Shown here piece by piece: positions 1 through 10,262 of a stretch of DNA of 64,000 bases. Source of the DNA: Xenopus tropicalis (Eukaryota; Chordata; Amphibia; Anura; Pipidae); assembly GCF_000004195.4 (NCBI RefSeq), contig NC_030679.2, positions 148,229,040 through 148,293,039 on the forward strand, written 5' to 3'. The first letter of the stretch is position 1, and each line of letters starts with the position of its first letter. The translations under genes were made by a program, and so were the position numbers. The notes beneath the pieces were generated by a model, which was not told where the DNA came from, did not search any database, and was given only the letters and a program-made list of their open reading frames with translations.

Positions 1-121
1 GCCCCAAAAGGGCGTCGGTGAACACCAGGGTCGGCAGGGCTCTCCTGCTTACCTAAGGGGTTGATCCAGGCAATTACCAGGCTCCTAAGCATACAGACTG
101 TAATAGTTAGCTTGGGCCAAC

Positions 122-838
122 ATGGAGCCCTCTCATGCTGCCACTACTGGTTCCCTGGAGAATGTCCTGGAAGCGCTTCTCAAGCGCTTGGAATTTCAAG
201 AGAATCAACAGGCTCATCTCTCCCAGTCTCTCCAGCACTTCGCCACCCGTCTGGATTCCCTCCAAGGGGCGCAAGGTGCTTCTACTTCGCCTCCACAGGT
301 TCCTGTCTCTGTCGCTCCTTCGGCTGTGGTACAGCACTCTGAGCCTAAGATTCCTGCTCCTATGCGCTACGCAGGGGATCCTGAGGTTTGCCGTGGTTTC
401 TTGAACCAGTGCCTCATTCAGTTTGAACTGTCTCCCCTCAAGTTCCCCTCTGAGAAATCCAAGGTGGCATACATCATTGCATTGCTCCAGGGTAAAGCAC
501 TGGCCTGGGCATCACCTCTGTGGGAACGAGACAACCCTTTAGTCCACAACTCTTCAGCTTTTATTGCTACGCTTCGCAAGATCTTTGATGCCCCTGGCCG
601 ATGGATCAATGCCTCTACCCGCCTTCTAAAGATAACTCAGGGCACTTTGTCTGCTGCAGAATATGCCATTGACCTCCGTACCTTGGCGGCCGAAGTTTCT
701 TGGAACAATGATGCCCTGGTCGCAGCCTTCTAGCAAGGTCTGAATGAAGGCATCAAGGATGAATTGGCCGCTAGAGATTTGCCCACCCAGTTTGAGCAGT
801 TGGTGTCTCTCGTCATCCGCATTGAGAGACAGTCCCAG
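122..838 (+). pseudogene. gypsy gag fragment
   Basis: The reading frame opens at ATG 122 with a coiled, Gln/Leu-rich N-terminus, followed by a capsid-like core (residues about 75-200, with the motif RYAGDPEVCRGFLNQC) typical of chromoviral Gag. An in-frame TAG at 731-733 interrupts it, after which the same frame continues to about 838. The zinc-knuckle nucleocapsid part is missing: the Gag frame runs straight into the last part of the protease, which implies an internal deletion. Not functional. Confidence 0.85.
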
Positions 839-2132
839 ACAGTTTCTTTCCTAATTATTGAGTGTCCTAATACCCCACTTATCCTTGGTCTTCCATGGCT
901 TAGACTACACAATCTTACTATCAATTGGGCCACCGGTGATCTCACTGCTTGGGGTTCCTCCTGCTGTTCTAAGTGTTTGCCAGCTCCAGTCGTGCCACTC
1001 CATGTCTCATCTGTCGTGCCAGACCCTTATCCTTTGCCTAAATGCTATGATAACTTCCGTGATGTCTTTGAGAAAAAGAATGCTGAGACTCTCCCTCCAT
1101 ATAGGCCTTATGATTGCCCCGTTGAACTGGTCCCTGGCACTATGCCTCCGAGGGGCAGAATGTATCCATTATCTGTCCCGGAAACTCAGGCCATGAAGGA
1201 ATATATCCAGGAGAACCTCTCCATGGGATTCATCAGGAAATCCAGTTCTCCTGCGGGCGCTGGCTTTTTCTTCGTCCAAAAGAAGGATGGGAGTCTCAGA
1301 CCATGCATCAACTACCGGGGTCTTAACAAAATCACTGTCAAAAACAGTTATCCACTCCCCTTAATTCCTGAGCTCTTCGACAGATTAAAAAACGCAAAAG
1401 TTTTCTCCAAACTTGATCTTTGAGGTGCTTACAACCTGATCCGCATCCGCCTTTGGCCTATGCAACGCTCCTGCTGTCTTCCAAGACTTCATCAACGACA
1501 TCTTTCGTGATATGCTGCAATCCTGTGTCGTGGTTTACCTCGATGACATTCTGGTGTTCTCCTCTTCATTGTCGGAACACATTCCTCAAGTCAAATCTGT
1601 GCTACAACGTCTCAGAGAAAATAATCTCTACGCTAAGCTGGAAAAGTGTGAATTCCATAAGTCTAAGATTTCCTTCCTTGGGTATATTGTCTCTTCCTCC
1701 AGTTTTGAGATGGATCCTGCCAAGGTTTCTGCAGTGACTGAGTGGCCTACCCCTGTAGGCCTAAAGGCCATTCAACATTTTCTAGGCTTTGCCAACTTCT
1801 ACAGATGGTTTATTAGAAATTTTTCCCAGATCGTTGCTCCCATCACTACCCTCACTCGTAAGGACTCCAAGTCACTTTGGTCTCCTGTGGCCCAGAAGGC
1901 CTTTGCATCTCTAAAGTCGGCTTTCGTCTCTGCTCCAGTCCTGATCCATCTGGATACTTCTCGTCCGTTCACCTTGGAGGTTGACGCCTCTGATACTGGG
2001 GTAGGTGCTATTTTATCCCAGCAAGTGGATTTCCAAGGCCCTCTTCACCCCTGTACCTTTTTCTCCCGGAAGTTATCATCCGCCAAAAGAAATTATGATA
2101 TTGGCAACCGTGAACTATTGCCATTAAGCTAG
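839..2132 (+). pseudogene. gypsy pol: protease tail, reverse transcriptase, RNase H N-part
   Basis: The first part resembles the C-terminal end of a retropepsin. The fingers/palm of the reverse transcriptase follow ([29 protein letters not shown]). A TGA at 1421-1423 interrupts the frame. Just after it roughly 25 codons of palm are missing, judging from the usual domain layout. The frame resumes with the catalytic YLDDILVF motif (YxDD, near 1536) and the thumb, then RNase H with its first acidic motif (EVDASDTGVGAIL near 1980). A one-base frameshift near 2120 ends this frame. Three separate lesions rule out activity. Confidence 0.9.
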
Positions 2133-2134
2133 CC

Positions 2135-3823
2135 TTGGAGGAATGGCGTCATCTCCTAGAAGGTGCTTCTCAGCCAGTCACAATTCTTACTGACCATAAG
2201 AACCTAGAATATATTTCCTCCGCTAAGAGACTGAATCCACGACAAGCCAGATGGGCGTTATTCTTCTCTAGGTTCAACTTCTTTATTTCTTACAGACCTG
2301 GCTCCAAGAATGTCAAAGCTAATGCCCTATCCAGATCCCTGTCTCCAGAAGAGGCTCTTTCAGTTCCTCCTTGTTCTATTATTCCCCCTGAACGAGTGTT
2401 GGCCCCAGTATCCTTAGCTCTGCCGGCTACTGAAGCTACACCAGTGTGCCCACCTGGTAAGACTTTCGTCCCTCAGGCTAAGGTTTCTCAAATTCTTTGG
2501 TGGGGTCATTCCTCTAAGATTGCAGGCCACCCAGGGGTAAAAAAGACACTTGATCTAATTTCCAGATACTTCTGGTGGCCTTCTCTTGTTAAAGATATTT
2601 ACCAATATGTTTCCGCATGTTCTGTCTGTGCCCAGCAGAAGATTCCTCGGTGTCTCCCCTGTGGCCTCCTTCATCCACTGCCTGTTCCAAGCCAACCCTG
2701 GACAGATATATCTATGGACTTCATTGTAGATTTACCAAGATCGGCAGAGTTTACTACTATACTGGTAGTTGTAGATCAATTTTCCAAAATGGCCCACTTC
2801 ATTCCTCTAAGGAAGCTCCCGTCTGCAGTTCTCCTGGCAAGCATCTTTATTAAGGAGGTTTTCCGGCTCCATGGTTTCCCGTCATCTATTGTATCTGATT
2901 GTGGGGTCCAATTTGTCTCCCGCTTTTGGCTTTTTTGCAAATTGTTAGGAATTGGGCTAAATTTTTCTTCTGCATACCATCCTCAGAGTAATGGTCAAAC
3001 TGAAAGAACCAACCAATCCCTCGAGCAGTTTCTTCGTTGTTATATTTCGCAAAACCATGACAACTGGGCCGAACTTCTCCCTTGGGCTGAATTCGCTCAC
3101 AATAATCTCCAGCATGAAGCCTTAGGTTCCTCTCCGTTTGCTTGTGTTTATGGACGGAATCCTCTGTCCCTACCTCCTTCTGTACTCAAGGTGGATGTGC
3201 CCGCTGCTGAGGCTGCCGTTCATGACTTCAAGTCCATTTGGTCATCTGCTCATCAAGCTCTGGTGAAAGCATCTCTCCGTCAAAAGAAGGCAGCAGATAA
3301 ACGTCGTAGACCTGCCCCTTGTTTCGCAGTTGGAGATTCCGTCTGGCTGTCTTCTAAGAATATCAAGCTTCGTGTCCCTTGTCCTAAGTTGGGTCCTCGT
3401 TACATTGGTCCTTTCAAAGTCAAGGAGGTCATCAATCCTGTTTGTGTTAAGCTCGAGCTCCCTCCCAGTATGAATATTTTGAACTCCTTCCATGTCTCCC
3501 TTCTCAAGCCTGTGGTTTGTAATGCCTTTTCTTCTGCTTCTCCTTCCCCAACTCCGGTTTTGGTTGATGGGCGTCAAGAATTTGATGTCCAGGAGATTGT
3601 AGATTCCCGCAAGATTAGAGGTAACATTAGATTAGAGGTAACACTCTCTGTAGCACTACAGAGAGTATTGGTACTTTTCACTATGTGCACCACCTTGTGG
3701 CAGAAGGAAAAAGTATTAATATTGAATGAATTAAATGATCGTATACAACTTGAACTTGAAGAATATAAATCATGGAAAGATAAAAACAAAAGCAATAATG
3801 TCTCACTAGGGTTGAGAAAATAA
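2135..3823 (+). pseudogene. gypsy pol: RNase H C-part, integrase, truncated chromodomain region
   Basis: This is the longest surviving gypsy frame (562 codons). It starts with the end of RNase H ([10 protein letters not shown]), then the HHCC zinc domain of integrase (two His, then CSVCAQQ), then the DDE core. The first Asp lies in SMDFIVDLP, the second in VSDCGVQF, and the Glu in the [16 protein letters not shown] block. The position after the second Asp is Cys. A GPY/F-like module (about codons 420-460) and the beginning of a chromodomain ([17 protein letters not shown]) follow. After about 3628 the frame runs by chance through unrelated flanking DNA, so the last 65 codons are not element sequence. 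Confidence 0.9.
3643..3666. repeat. Perfect 11-bp inverted repeat (hairpin)
   Basis: Two 11-bp arms (ACTCTCTGTAG and its complement) are separated by CA, at the junction between the truncated gypsy element and the OR1 upstream region. It could be a small foldback left by a rearrangement. The role is unknown. Confidence 0.7.
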
Positions 3824-4061
3824 AATAAATTGGTGAAGAATCCAACAATTGGATATTTCATGTTTCCTGGTCATTTTCTCTACACTTTGCACTAAGATGC
3901 CCAGATAATAACTCAGTATTGGGAGAAGTAATAGTGTAAGAGATGATGAGGCTCAGACAGTGTTACCCAGGGAATATTCTCCCCTCTGTAAGTTCATTTT
4001 GTCACTTATTGTCAAAAACTGATTCATTTTATAGAACCTTTCTATTTTGTTTTGTGACATC
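3667..4061 (+). other. Upstream part of the OR1 duplication unit
   Basis: No gene. From about 3768 this stretch is closely similar to 17770-18052 upstream of OR2, including the phrase CACTTTGCACTAAGATGCCC. The part around 3661-3730 (GTGCACCACCTTGTGGCAGAAGG) is also recognisably similar to DNA upstream of OR4-OR6 (CTGCACCTTGAAGCAGAAGG), so the homology is older than the OR1/OR2 split. An ACCCAGGGAAT sequence near 3965 resembles a half or imperfect EBF/Olf-1 site. That regulatory reading is only inference. Confidence 0.6.
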
Positions 4062-4133
4062 TAATTGGCCCATAAGGGATTCTCCTGGTTGCTGGAACTC
4101 CACAAGGAACCATCTCAAAGCTTTATAAAAGGC
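4062..4133 (+). promoter_or_regulatory. OR1 conserved promoter block (TAATTGG ... TATAAAA)
   Basis: TAATTGG at 4062 fits a homeodomain core. TATAAAA lies at 4124-4130, 62 bp downstream. The block between (AAGGGATTCTCCTGG, GGAACTCCACAAGG) is nearly identical before OR2-OR6 and partly conserved before OR7. The start codon is 255 bp after the TATA box. A GTGAGT at 4183-4188 could be the donor of a 5' UTR intron, with an acceptor-like pyrimidine tract plus CAG near 4320. Promoter function is inferred from conservation and position. Confidence 0.7.
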
Positions 4134-4378
4134 AGAAAGTATCAGATGTGCTGCATTGTGCAGGGCGGCTACTTTGTCACCAGTGAGTCCTTTCATATCT
4201 TCCTTCCATGTTGTTATGGGGCTGCAGAGCTAATATCAAACTGCTGGGGGTTCCATGATGTGCCTTGTGACAGTGACAAAACTGATCTATGGAAGATTGA
4301 ATTATTTTGTCTCCAATTCTTCAGTCCTTCAGGAGGCACCAATCTGCTCAGTGTATACATCCCTTCCTTCATTTCACA

Positions 4379-5344
4379 ATGAATACCATGAGCAGTTGCA
4401 ATCACAGCAAAATAACAGAATTCCTTCTGGTGGGATTTTCTGCTCCTTGTCCCCTCAGGGAGCTGCTCTTCTCTATATGCCTTGTGATATACATTATGGC
4501 ACTGGGTGCAAACCTCATGATCATTGCTTTGTATTTGGGAAGCCACCACCTTAGGTCTCCCATGTATTTCTTCCTGAGTAATCTCTCTGCAACTGATATC
4601 TTGCTCTCTACAAGTGTTGGGCCTAATTTGCTTTGTACATTACTAAAAGATGGGAACCCCATGTCTGTCTCTGCTTGTGTTACTCAGTACTTTGCTTCTG
4701 GTTTCTTCACTGGAGTTGAGTGTTTCCTACTCACAGTTATGGCTTATGACCGATACCTGGCCATCTGCAAACCATTGCACTATGTCACCATAATGACCAA
4801 TAAGCATTGTCTTCATCTGGTTATTTGGTCTTGGTTGGAAATTGTATTGTTTATGCTCCCTGTCGCTATTACAGTCTCACACTCAGGGTTCTGTGGGTGC
4901 AATACCATGGACTACATTTATTGTGATATTGCTCCTCTTCTTAAGATGTCATGTTCAGATGTGTTTGTTCTGGAAAGAGCAATCACAGTGATGACTATAC
5001 CAGTGACTGTGATACCTTTATTGTTCATTTTTACTACATATTGGACCATCTTACTCTCCATCTTCAGGATCTCCTCCAACACTGGGAGGCAGAAAGCCTT
5101 CTCCACCTGTAGCTCCCACCTCACTGTGGTCTCCATGTTTTATGGGATACTAATTACTAATTATACAGTTCCATCCAAGGGGCCTTCATTAAAAATGAAT
5201 AAAATAATCTCACTTCTATACACTTTGGTTACACCATTATTCAACCCTATTATATACAGTTTTAGGAACCAGGAAATCCAGAAAGCTCTAAGTAAAGTAA
5301 ACTCTTTCAGACTAGAGAAGAGAAGAGTTTCTGTAGGAGAATGA
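4379..5344 (+). CDS. Olfactory receptor OR1 (321 aa, intact)
   Basis: Seven-helix odorant GPCR of the olfactory sensory-neuron membrane, expected to signal through G-olf. The frame is open further upstream (to 4307), but ATG 4379 matches the start shared by all paralogues and places an N-glycosylation site (NHS, residues 8-10) in the N-terminus. Visible hallmarks are GAN in helix 1 (43-45), PMYFFL (61-66), Cys100 with Cys182 for the extracellular disulfide, MAYDRYLAIC (121-130), KAFSTCSSHL (239-248) and NPIIY (289-293). Length is typical of the family. It pairs with OR2 in the whole duplication unit. The ligand is unknown. The exact OR family number is not assigned. Confidence 0.96.
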   Translation: MNTMSSCNHSKITEFLLVGFSAPCPLRELLFSICLVIYIMALGANLMIIALYLGSHHLRSPMYFFLSNLSATDILLSTSVGPNLLCTLLKDGNPMSVSACVTQYFASGFFTGVECFLLTVMAYDRYLAICKPLHYVTIMTNKHCLHLVIWSWLEIVLFMLPVAITVSHSGFCGCNTMDYIYCDIAPLLKMSCSDVFVLERAITVMTIPVTVIPLLFIFTTYWTILLSIFRISSNTGRQKAFSTCSSHLTVVSMFYGILITNYTVPSKGPSLKMNKIISLLYTLVTPLFNPIIYSFRNQEIQKALSKVNSFRLEKRRVSVGE

Positions 5345-5888
5345 GGGCAAACATGAGATCAGAGGTAAGAGGGTAGAGGGAAGACAGGTTTCGGCCCTGG
5401 CATCTGGGACAATCAACCTTTGGTCAACAACCCATGCTGGAGTGATATACATCTGATGGAGAAACTTGAATTGTATCGTTATATCACCAATAGATATGAA
5501 GTCCCTATATAGAAAGTCAGTTGGCTCATCGTTAGAGCAGGGCCAGAGTTTCCACAGAAAGGAGAACCTATTGATTCAACAAAGGAATACCTGCAGCATT
5601 GGGCTCAATGGGATTTGATCAACAGTGAGATGAATTATCCTAAAAAACTAACATTGACCTGATTGGCTGGGACTGTCCTGTGGCTGTCCTGGGTAAGGGA
5701 TAGTATGGGATATGCGGGGTCAAATGGTCTTCATGTATATAAAGGGCATTTGTAAATACTTTGTTAGTTCGGCATGTCATCTCCCCTCCATTGCACCTTG
5801 TCCTCTCCCTGTCTTCCTCCCTCCATTGAAGTTAGTTTCCTCTTTCATTTTATACTTTTTATTTCTTTTGTAAATAAATATATAATTA
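5345..5888 (+). other. 3' flank of OR1, duplicated after OR2
   Basis: No gene. Bases 5345-5523 match 19330-19510 after OR2 almost base for base. The part from about 5640 to 5888 matches 19925-20180. In the OR2 copy the middle is replaced by inserted repeats. It ends in an AT-rich tract where element K1 begins at a TTAA. Confidence 0.75.
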
Positions 5889-6930
5889 TTAAACCTTTTT
5901 ACTGCCAACGACGTATGGGATACGCTGTGGCAGAAAAAGGGCTTAACTGCCAACGACGTGTCCCATACGTTGTCGGCATTTGAAGGATTCTTTCTTGGTA
6001 CCTAATGCTATGTTGGAGCAAAGTGGAAGCTTTGAGGGGATTTTTGGAAATGTCATCAAAATTGCTAACTTTAGAAAAGCTTTGCAGCTTGGTACTTTGG
6101 GGTAGTAAGACATGGGTACCCATTTTAGATTCGGGGGAATGTGTACTTTCCAAAAATATGTGATTTTCTGGGGTGAGCGTACTTTTTACTAGCTTTATCC
6201 CACATATAATGATGTAAATGTGTTGATTTTGCAGGAGCTGAAATAACAGAAATGATAGATCATATGAGGGTATGTTCCCATTGGGGCCCCTACATGCCAC
6301 ATACTTAGCTAAACCTATACATATTGGGCATCAAACTGTTCAGTGGACCCCTGGCATTCATATTTAGGGTGTTTTATCTGGTTACTTTATGACCTGTAGG
6401 AGATAAGATACTATAGACTGGAAGCTTTGAAGCGATTTTTTAAAAATTTCAAAATTTCAAAAACAAGAACTTTAGGAAAGCATTGCGACTTGATAGTTTG
6501 GAGCAGACAGACAGTTGTGCCTATTCTGGATTCCCCAGAATCTGTTCTTTCCAAAAATGTGTAATTTTCTGGGATAAACCTTCTGTTAGTGGAATTTTTG
6601 GCCTTGAAATCTAAAGTATGCAGTTTTTTTGGAGCAGTGCTTTGGGAATTTGGTAGTGTCCTGCTGGGAGTTTTTGACCTATACAAGTGAGAAATCTCCA
6701 TAAAACTATATATATTTGGTATTGGCACATTCAGGAGACATGGGACTTTCCAAATCAGTTGTATATTCGTGCATAAAATGATTTTTGTTTCTTGTATGTG
6801 TGTTTATATTATGGTAAATTCATTTTGTTTTTCATTTTTAGACATTTAGAAGCCTATATCTTGTTACAGAATTGGAATTACACAAACATTCTACCATATT
6901 TTGATAGCTTAGGTTGTTCTGAAAACAACA
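5889..6930 (+). mobile_element. Non-autonomous piggyBac-type element K1 (3'-truncated)
   Basis: A TTAA at 5889-5892 is followed by ACCTTTTTACTGCCA, a terminus of the Xenopus Kobuta/Uribo piggyBac type. Two subterminal palindromes with CTGCCA arms follow (about 5908-5932 and 5947-5980). The body is shared with K2 (43612-44796) and K3 (50630-52700), which are reversed. There is no transposase frame. It is cut near 6930, where another dispersed repeat begins. The OR2 unit has an unoccupied TTAA at the paralogous position (20181). Confidence 0.75.
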
Positions 6931-6939
6931 AAGCTCAAC

Positions 6940-7024
6940 TGTTCCACTGAAGAAACTGCTCGGCTGAGTAGTGAAACATCTTCAATGATTACTTAGCAAG
7001 TCCCGTTGCTTTAGATTTACTTAT
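6940..7024 (+). repeat. Dispersed repeat fragment (GAAGAAACTGCTC... type)
   Basis: A segment of about 85 bp with the phrases GTAGTGAAACATCTTCAATG and TTGCTTTAGATTTACTTATA recurs in reverse at 21105-21185 and 24230-24320, and more loosely at 55110-55185. It resembles the 3' tails of Penelope-like retroelements in lower vertebrates. That family assignment is tentative because no coding part is present. Confidence 0.5.
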
Positions 7025-7145
7025 ACAGGTATGGGATTCCTTATCCGGAAACACATTATCCAAAAAAGTTTTGAATTATGGAAAGGCCATCTCCCATAGA
7101 CTCCATTTTAAGCAAATAATTCTAATTTTAAAAAATTATAATGTA
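7025..7145 (+). mobile_element. Left part of an abundant palindromic MITE (TIR TACAGGTATGGG)
   Basis: The left end TACAGGTATGGGATTCCTTA mirrors the right end at about 15390-15420, whose reverse complement starts TACAGGTATAGGACCTGTTA. Between them lie the long piggyBac element and a tandem array, so the MITE is split. The superfamily was not determined. Confidence 0.65.
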
Positions 7146-7155
7146 TTAACCTTTT

Positions 7156-7240
7156 TAGTGCCATAGGACGTAGATTCTACATCCTAGGCACTAAAGGACC
7201 AAAGTGCCATAGAACGTAGAATCTACGTCATATGGCACTA
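7156..7240. repeat. Two tandem subterminal palindromes of the piggyBac left end
   Basis: Palindrome 1 (7156-7193) has TAGTGCC/GGCACTA arms around an ACGTAGATTCTACAT core. Palindrome 2 (7203-7240) has AGTGCCAT/ATGGCACT arms around ACGTAGAATCTACGT. K1 has an analogous pair with CTGCCA arms. They may be transposase binding sites; that is inference. Confidence 0.75.
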
Positions 7241-7248
7241 TCGGGTTT

Positions 7249-7288
7249 ACAAGCGCTGCGCTCGCTTTTAAAGCAGTGCAGCGCTTGT
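7249..7288. repeat. Hairpin, 11-bp perfect arms
   Basis: ACAAGCGCTGC at 7249-7259 is complementary to 7278-7288, with an 18-nt loop. It lies inside the piggyBac 5' region, between the subterminal palindromes and the transposase. Confidence 0.7.
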
Positions 7289-7379
7289 AAAGCCTGCACA
7301 ACCCCCTAGGCAACGAGCAAGTAAGGACATACTCACGGATCCGGTCCCCCAGCGCCGCCGATCCGGTCCCTCAGCCAAT

Positions 7380-7420
7380 GACAGCAGTGGACACGCATTG
7401 ATGACGTGTCCACTGCTGTC
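7380..7420. repeat. Hairpin, 16-bp perfect arms
   Basis: GACAGCAGTGGACACG (7380-7395) pairs with 7405-7420 across a 9-nt loop. It sits in a GC-rich stretch about 1 kb before the transposase start. Whether it belongs to the promoter or to a transposition signal is unknown. Confidence 0.75.
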
Positions 7421-7939
7421 CCTTTAAATGTCGCCGCCCCCGCGTCGCCTCTTCACTCCTGCTGTGCACATGTGACTGCTGGAGCCCCCCTGCTGCCTTC
7501 CTGCTGCCTTCCTGCTGGATTGGTCGCCCTGATCGCCTGCCTGCATTGTGTGAGCTGAACTACAACTCTCTAACCACTGTTTATTTTGCTTATTTTATCT
7601 CAACTGTCTAAAAATTTATTTTTTTTTCCATTTCTTCTTTTATCTTTGTCATTATTACACTTTTACACACATACACACTTATTTACAACTTTCCCAAGCA
7701 CACACGTACACTTACACACACACTTACACTTAGAAAAAAAAAAAAAACTTTCTTTCTTTTCTTTTCTTTCTTTCTTTGCTTTCTTTGGCAGTCTTTTTTT
7801 TTACTAAAACTTTATTTCTGATCTTGCTCTATAATTATCTGATTTATTTGGTTGCATTTTAGTGTTTTTTTGGCATTTTCATAATTGATTTCTGTTTTTA
7901 TTGCACTGTAACTTTTGTATTGCTATTGGGTGCTGAATT

Positions 7940-8160
7940 TGCAGTGACGTTGGTGGATCCAGGGCTCTGACCACCGATTTCATTGCAATTATTGTTCTTC
8001 TGTTGGTTTAGGTGGTTTTATTGGGTTTTACTGATTTTATGGTGTTTTATCCTTGCATTGTTCTTTATTGTGTGTTTAGTGCCCCAAAAAAGGTTGCTTT
8101 TGCAGTGACATTAGTGGATCCAGGGCTCTGACCACCGATTTCATTGCAATTATTGTTCTT
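7940..8160 (+). repeat. 60-bp direct repeat pair in the transposase leader
   Basis: 7940-7999 and 8101-8160 are nearly identical (TGGATCCAGGGCTCTGACCA, then CATTGCAATTATTGTTCTT). They are 161 bp apart in the AT-rich leader of the transposase gene. The rest of 7421-8468 shows homopolymer and CACA/CTTT tracts and no gene. Confidence 0.7.
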
Positions 8161-8468
8161 TGATTGCTTTTAGTGGTTTTATTCCATTTGATTTCAGTTG
8201 TTCTAGAAAGGTCCAGAGGTGCTAAGTTCAGATTGTTCTGGTAGTTTCTATTGCCAAAGGTTAACTCCTGGTCATCTCTTGCTGGCTTGAGTTTATCAAA
8301 AGGTTACAGTGAGGTTTTTTTTTTCTAGCTTCTCCTATTACAAGTGTTCTCCTATTACATTATTACATCATTACAAGTGTTGTCTTGCTTTTTTTTTTTT
8401 TTTGCTTGCTTGTTTTGACTTTGCCTGCTGATTGCTAGATTTGCAGTTGTCGGTATATTTCTGGCACA

Positions 8469-10262
8469 ATGGCCAAATGGTTTTACAGCACAGAGGAAGC
8501 TGCTAGGTATTGCATGGACTCCAGCTCAGAGGAATTTAGCGATTCTGGGTCTGAGTATGTGCCATCTGACCACTCTACTGAGGAATCAGAGATAGACGAT
8601 AGTGACACGGTTAGCGCAGAGGTTAGTAGTGGTGGCACGCTTACTGCTGAAGAGGCAGAGGCTAGTGGTAGTGCCCAAGATGTACCCATGGATGTAGAAG
8701 AGGGTGAGGGTAGCACTGATGCAGCAGTTGGAGAGCCTGCGTGGGGGCCTCCCTGTAATTATGTCCCTGAAATTCCCCCTTTCACTGCAGTCCCTGGCCT
8801 CAGTGTGGACACCACTAATTTTGAAATTATAGATTTTTTTAATCTCTATATTACAGAGGCCATCCTACAGGACATGGTCCGTTACACAAATTTGTATGCT
8901 GAGCAGTATCTTGCCAGCAACCCTTTACCGGGTTTTTCAAGAGCCCAGGCATGGTATCCCACAAATATAAACGAAATAAAAAGATTCCTGGCTCTTACAT
9001 TGGCAATGGGACTCGTAGAACGTAATTCTTTAGCTTCCTACTGGGATACCAATACAGTCCTTTCCATCCCTCTTTTTTCAGCCGTTATGGCAAGAAACCC
9101 TTATCAAATTTTATTGCGGTTTCTTCACTTTAACGACAACACAACGGCTGTTGCCCCTAATGAGCCCGGTTATGACAGGCTTTATAAATTGAGGCCCCTT
9201 ATAGATAGCCTGTCTCAGCGCTTCGCAGAGGTTTACACCCCCTCCCAAAATGTCTGTGTAGATGAGTCCCTTTTGCTCTTCAAAGGGCGCCTAAAATTTC
9301 GCCAATATATCCCTAGTAAGCGTTCTCACTATAGGATTAAATTTTACAAACTCTGTGAAAGCAGCACGGGCTACACTAGTTATTTCATGCTGTATGAGGG
9401 AAAGGACACTAATTTGGACCCCCCCGGTTGTCCCACTGACTTGACTACCAGTGGTAAAATTGTTTGGGAGCTCATAACTCCACTGCTGGGCCGAGGTTAC
9501 CACTTATACGTGGATAACTTTTACACAGGCATCCCTTTATTTAGAGCCCTAAATTCTTTGGACACCCCAGCCTGCGGCACAGTCAACCGTAACCGCAAAG
9601 GACTGCCCAGGGAATTGCTGGATAAGAAACTGAAGCGTGGAGAAGTACATGCTCTAAGAAGCAATGAGCTCTTGGCCATAAAATATTCAGACACCAAAGT
9701 TGTTCTTATGCTTACTACTATCCACGATGAGACCATGATTGTCCAACACAGAAGTGGCGGTAGGCCCTCAAAAACAAAGCCCCTGTGTAGTAAAGAATAT
9801 AGTAAGCATATGGGTGGTGTTGATAAATCCGACCAAATACAACATTATTATAATGCCACCCGAAAAACCAGGGCCTGGTACAAAAAAGCAGCAATTTATA
9901 TGATCCAAATGGCCCTTTATAATTCTTATGTCGTTTACAAGGCGGCAGTACCAGGCCCCAGATTGTCTTATTATAATTATTTGCTGCAGTTGCTCCCTGC
10001 CTTGTTGTTTGGTGATGTAGAGGAGGTTCCTGACATGCCAGGTAATGACAATGTTGCCCGAATGGTGGGTAAGCATTTTATAGCACAAATTCCACCAACA
10101 CCTAATAAAAGATATGCCCAGAGAAAATGTAAGGTTTGCCGTTCCAAGGGTGTTAGGCGAGATGTCCGGTATTATTGTCCCAAGTGTCCTAGCAAGCCTG
10201 CTTTGTGTTTCCACCCATGTTTTGAAGTGTACCATACTGTGGTACACTATGAGAGGACTTGA
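8469..10262 (+). CDS. piggyBac transposase, Uribo/Kobuta type (597 aa, intact)
   Basis: Cut-and-paste DDD transposase that excises and inserts at TTAA without leaving a footprint. ATG 8469 is in good context (CACAATGG). Residues 1-90 are acidic and Ser/Glu-rich. The catalytic core holds three expected Asp: CVDESLLLFKGRL, LYVDNFYTGIP and MGGVDKSDQIQHYY. The C-terminus (about 555-590) is a Cys-rich zinc-binding domain with CKVCRSKGVRR, YYCPKCP and CFHPCFEVYHT. No stop or frameshift is visible. It closely resembles the transposases described from Xenopus Uribo elements, by recollection rather than a search. It lies between matched element ends, so it is an autonomous-element gene and not obviously domesticated. 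Confidence 0.96.
   Translation: MAKWFYSTEEAARYCMDSSSEEFSDSGSEYVPSDHSTEESEIDDSDTVSAEVSSGGTLTAEEAEASGSAQDVPMDVEEGEGSTDAAVGEPAWGPPCNYVPEIPPFTAVPGLSVDTTNFEIIDFFNLYITEAILQDMVRYTNLYAEQYLASNPLPGFSRAQAWYPTNINEIKRFLALTLAMGLVERNSLASYWDTNTVLSIPLFSAVMARNPYQILLRFLHFNDNTTAVAPNEPGYDRLYKLRPLIDSLSQRFAEVYTPSQNVCVDESLLLFKGRLKFRQYIPSKRSHYRIKFYKLCESSTGYTSYFMLYEGKDTNLDPPGCPTDLTTSGKIVWELITPLLGRGYHLYVDNFYTGIPLFRALNSLDTPACGTVNRNRKGLPRELLDKKLKRGEVHALRSNELLAIKYSDTKVVLMLTTIHDETMIVQHRSGGRPSKTKPLCSKEYSKHMGGVDKSDQIQHYYNATRKTRAWYKKAAIYMIQMALYNSYVVYKAAVPGPRLSYYNYLLQLLPALLFGDVEEVPDMPGNDNVARMVGKHFIAQIPPTPNKRYAQRKCKVCRSKGVRRDVRYYCPKCPSKPALCFHPCFEVYHTVVHYERT

Larger units (their letters stand above)
1..3628 (+). mobile_element. 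Decayed Ty3/gypsy (chromovirus-type) LTR retrotransposon, 5' end outside window
   Basis: Gag, protease remnant, reverse transcriptase, RNase H, integrase and the start of a chromodomain-like segment follow one another in the usual Ty3/gypsy order. The 5' LTR and primer-binding site lie before base 1. The 3' end is lost: gypsy-like coding stops near 3628 and OR-unit DNA follows. In-frame stops (731, 1421), one frameshift (near 2120) and internal deletions make it non-functional. Family assignment is firm; the exact lineage is inferred from the chromodomain-like tail. Confidence 0.93.

Noticed and set aside
4307..4378. Longer N-terminus for OR1 (and similarly OR2, OR3, OR4)
   Set aside because: The extra codons differ completely between paralogues and correspond to 5' leader. 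The shared Met precedes the conserved CN(H/Q)(S/T) glycosylation motif.
7586..7807. 73-codon frame with Thr/His and Lys/Phe runs
   Set aside because: Produced by CACA, poly-A and CTTT tracts in the piggyBac leader.
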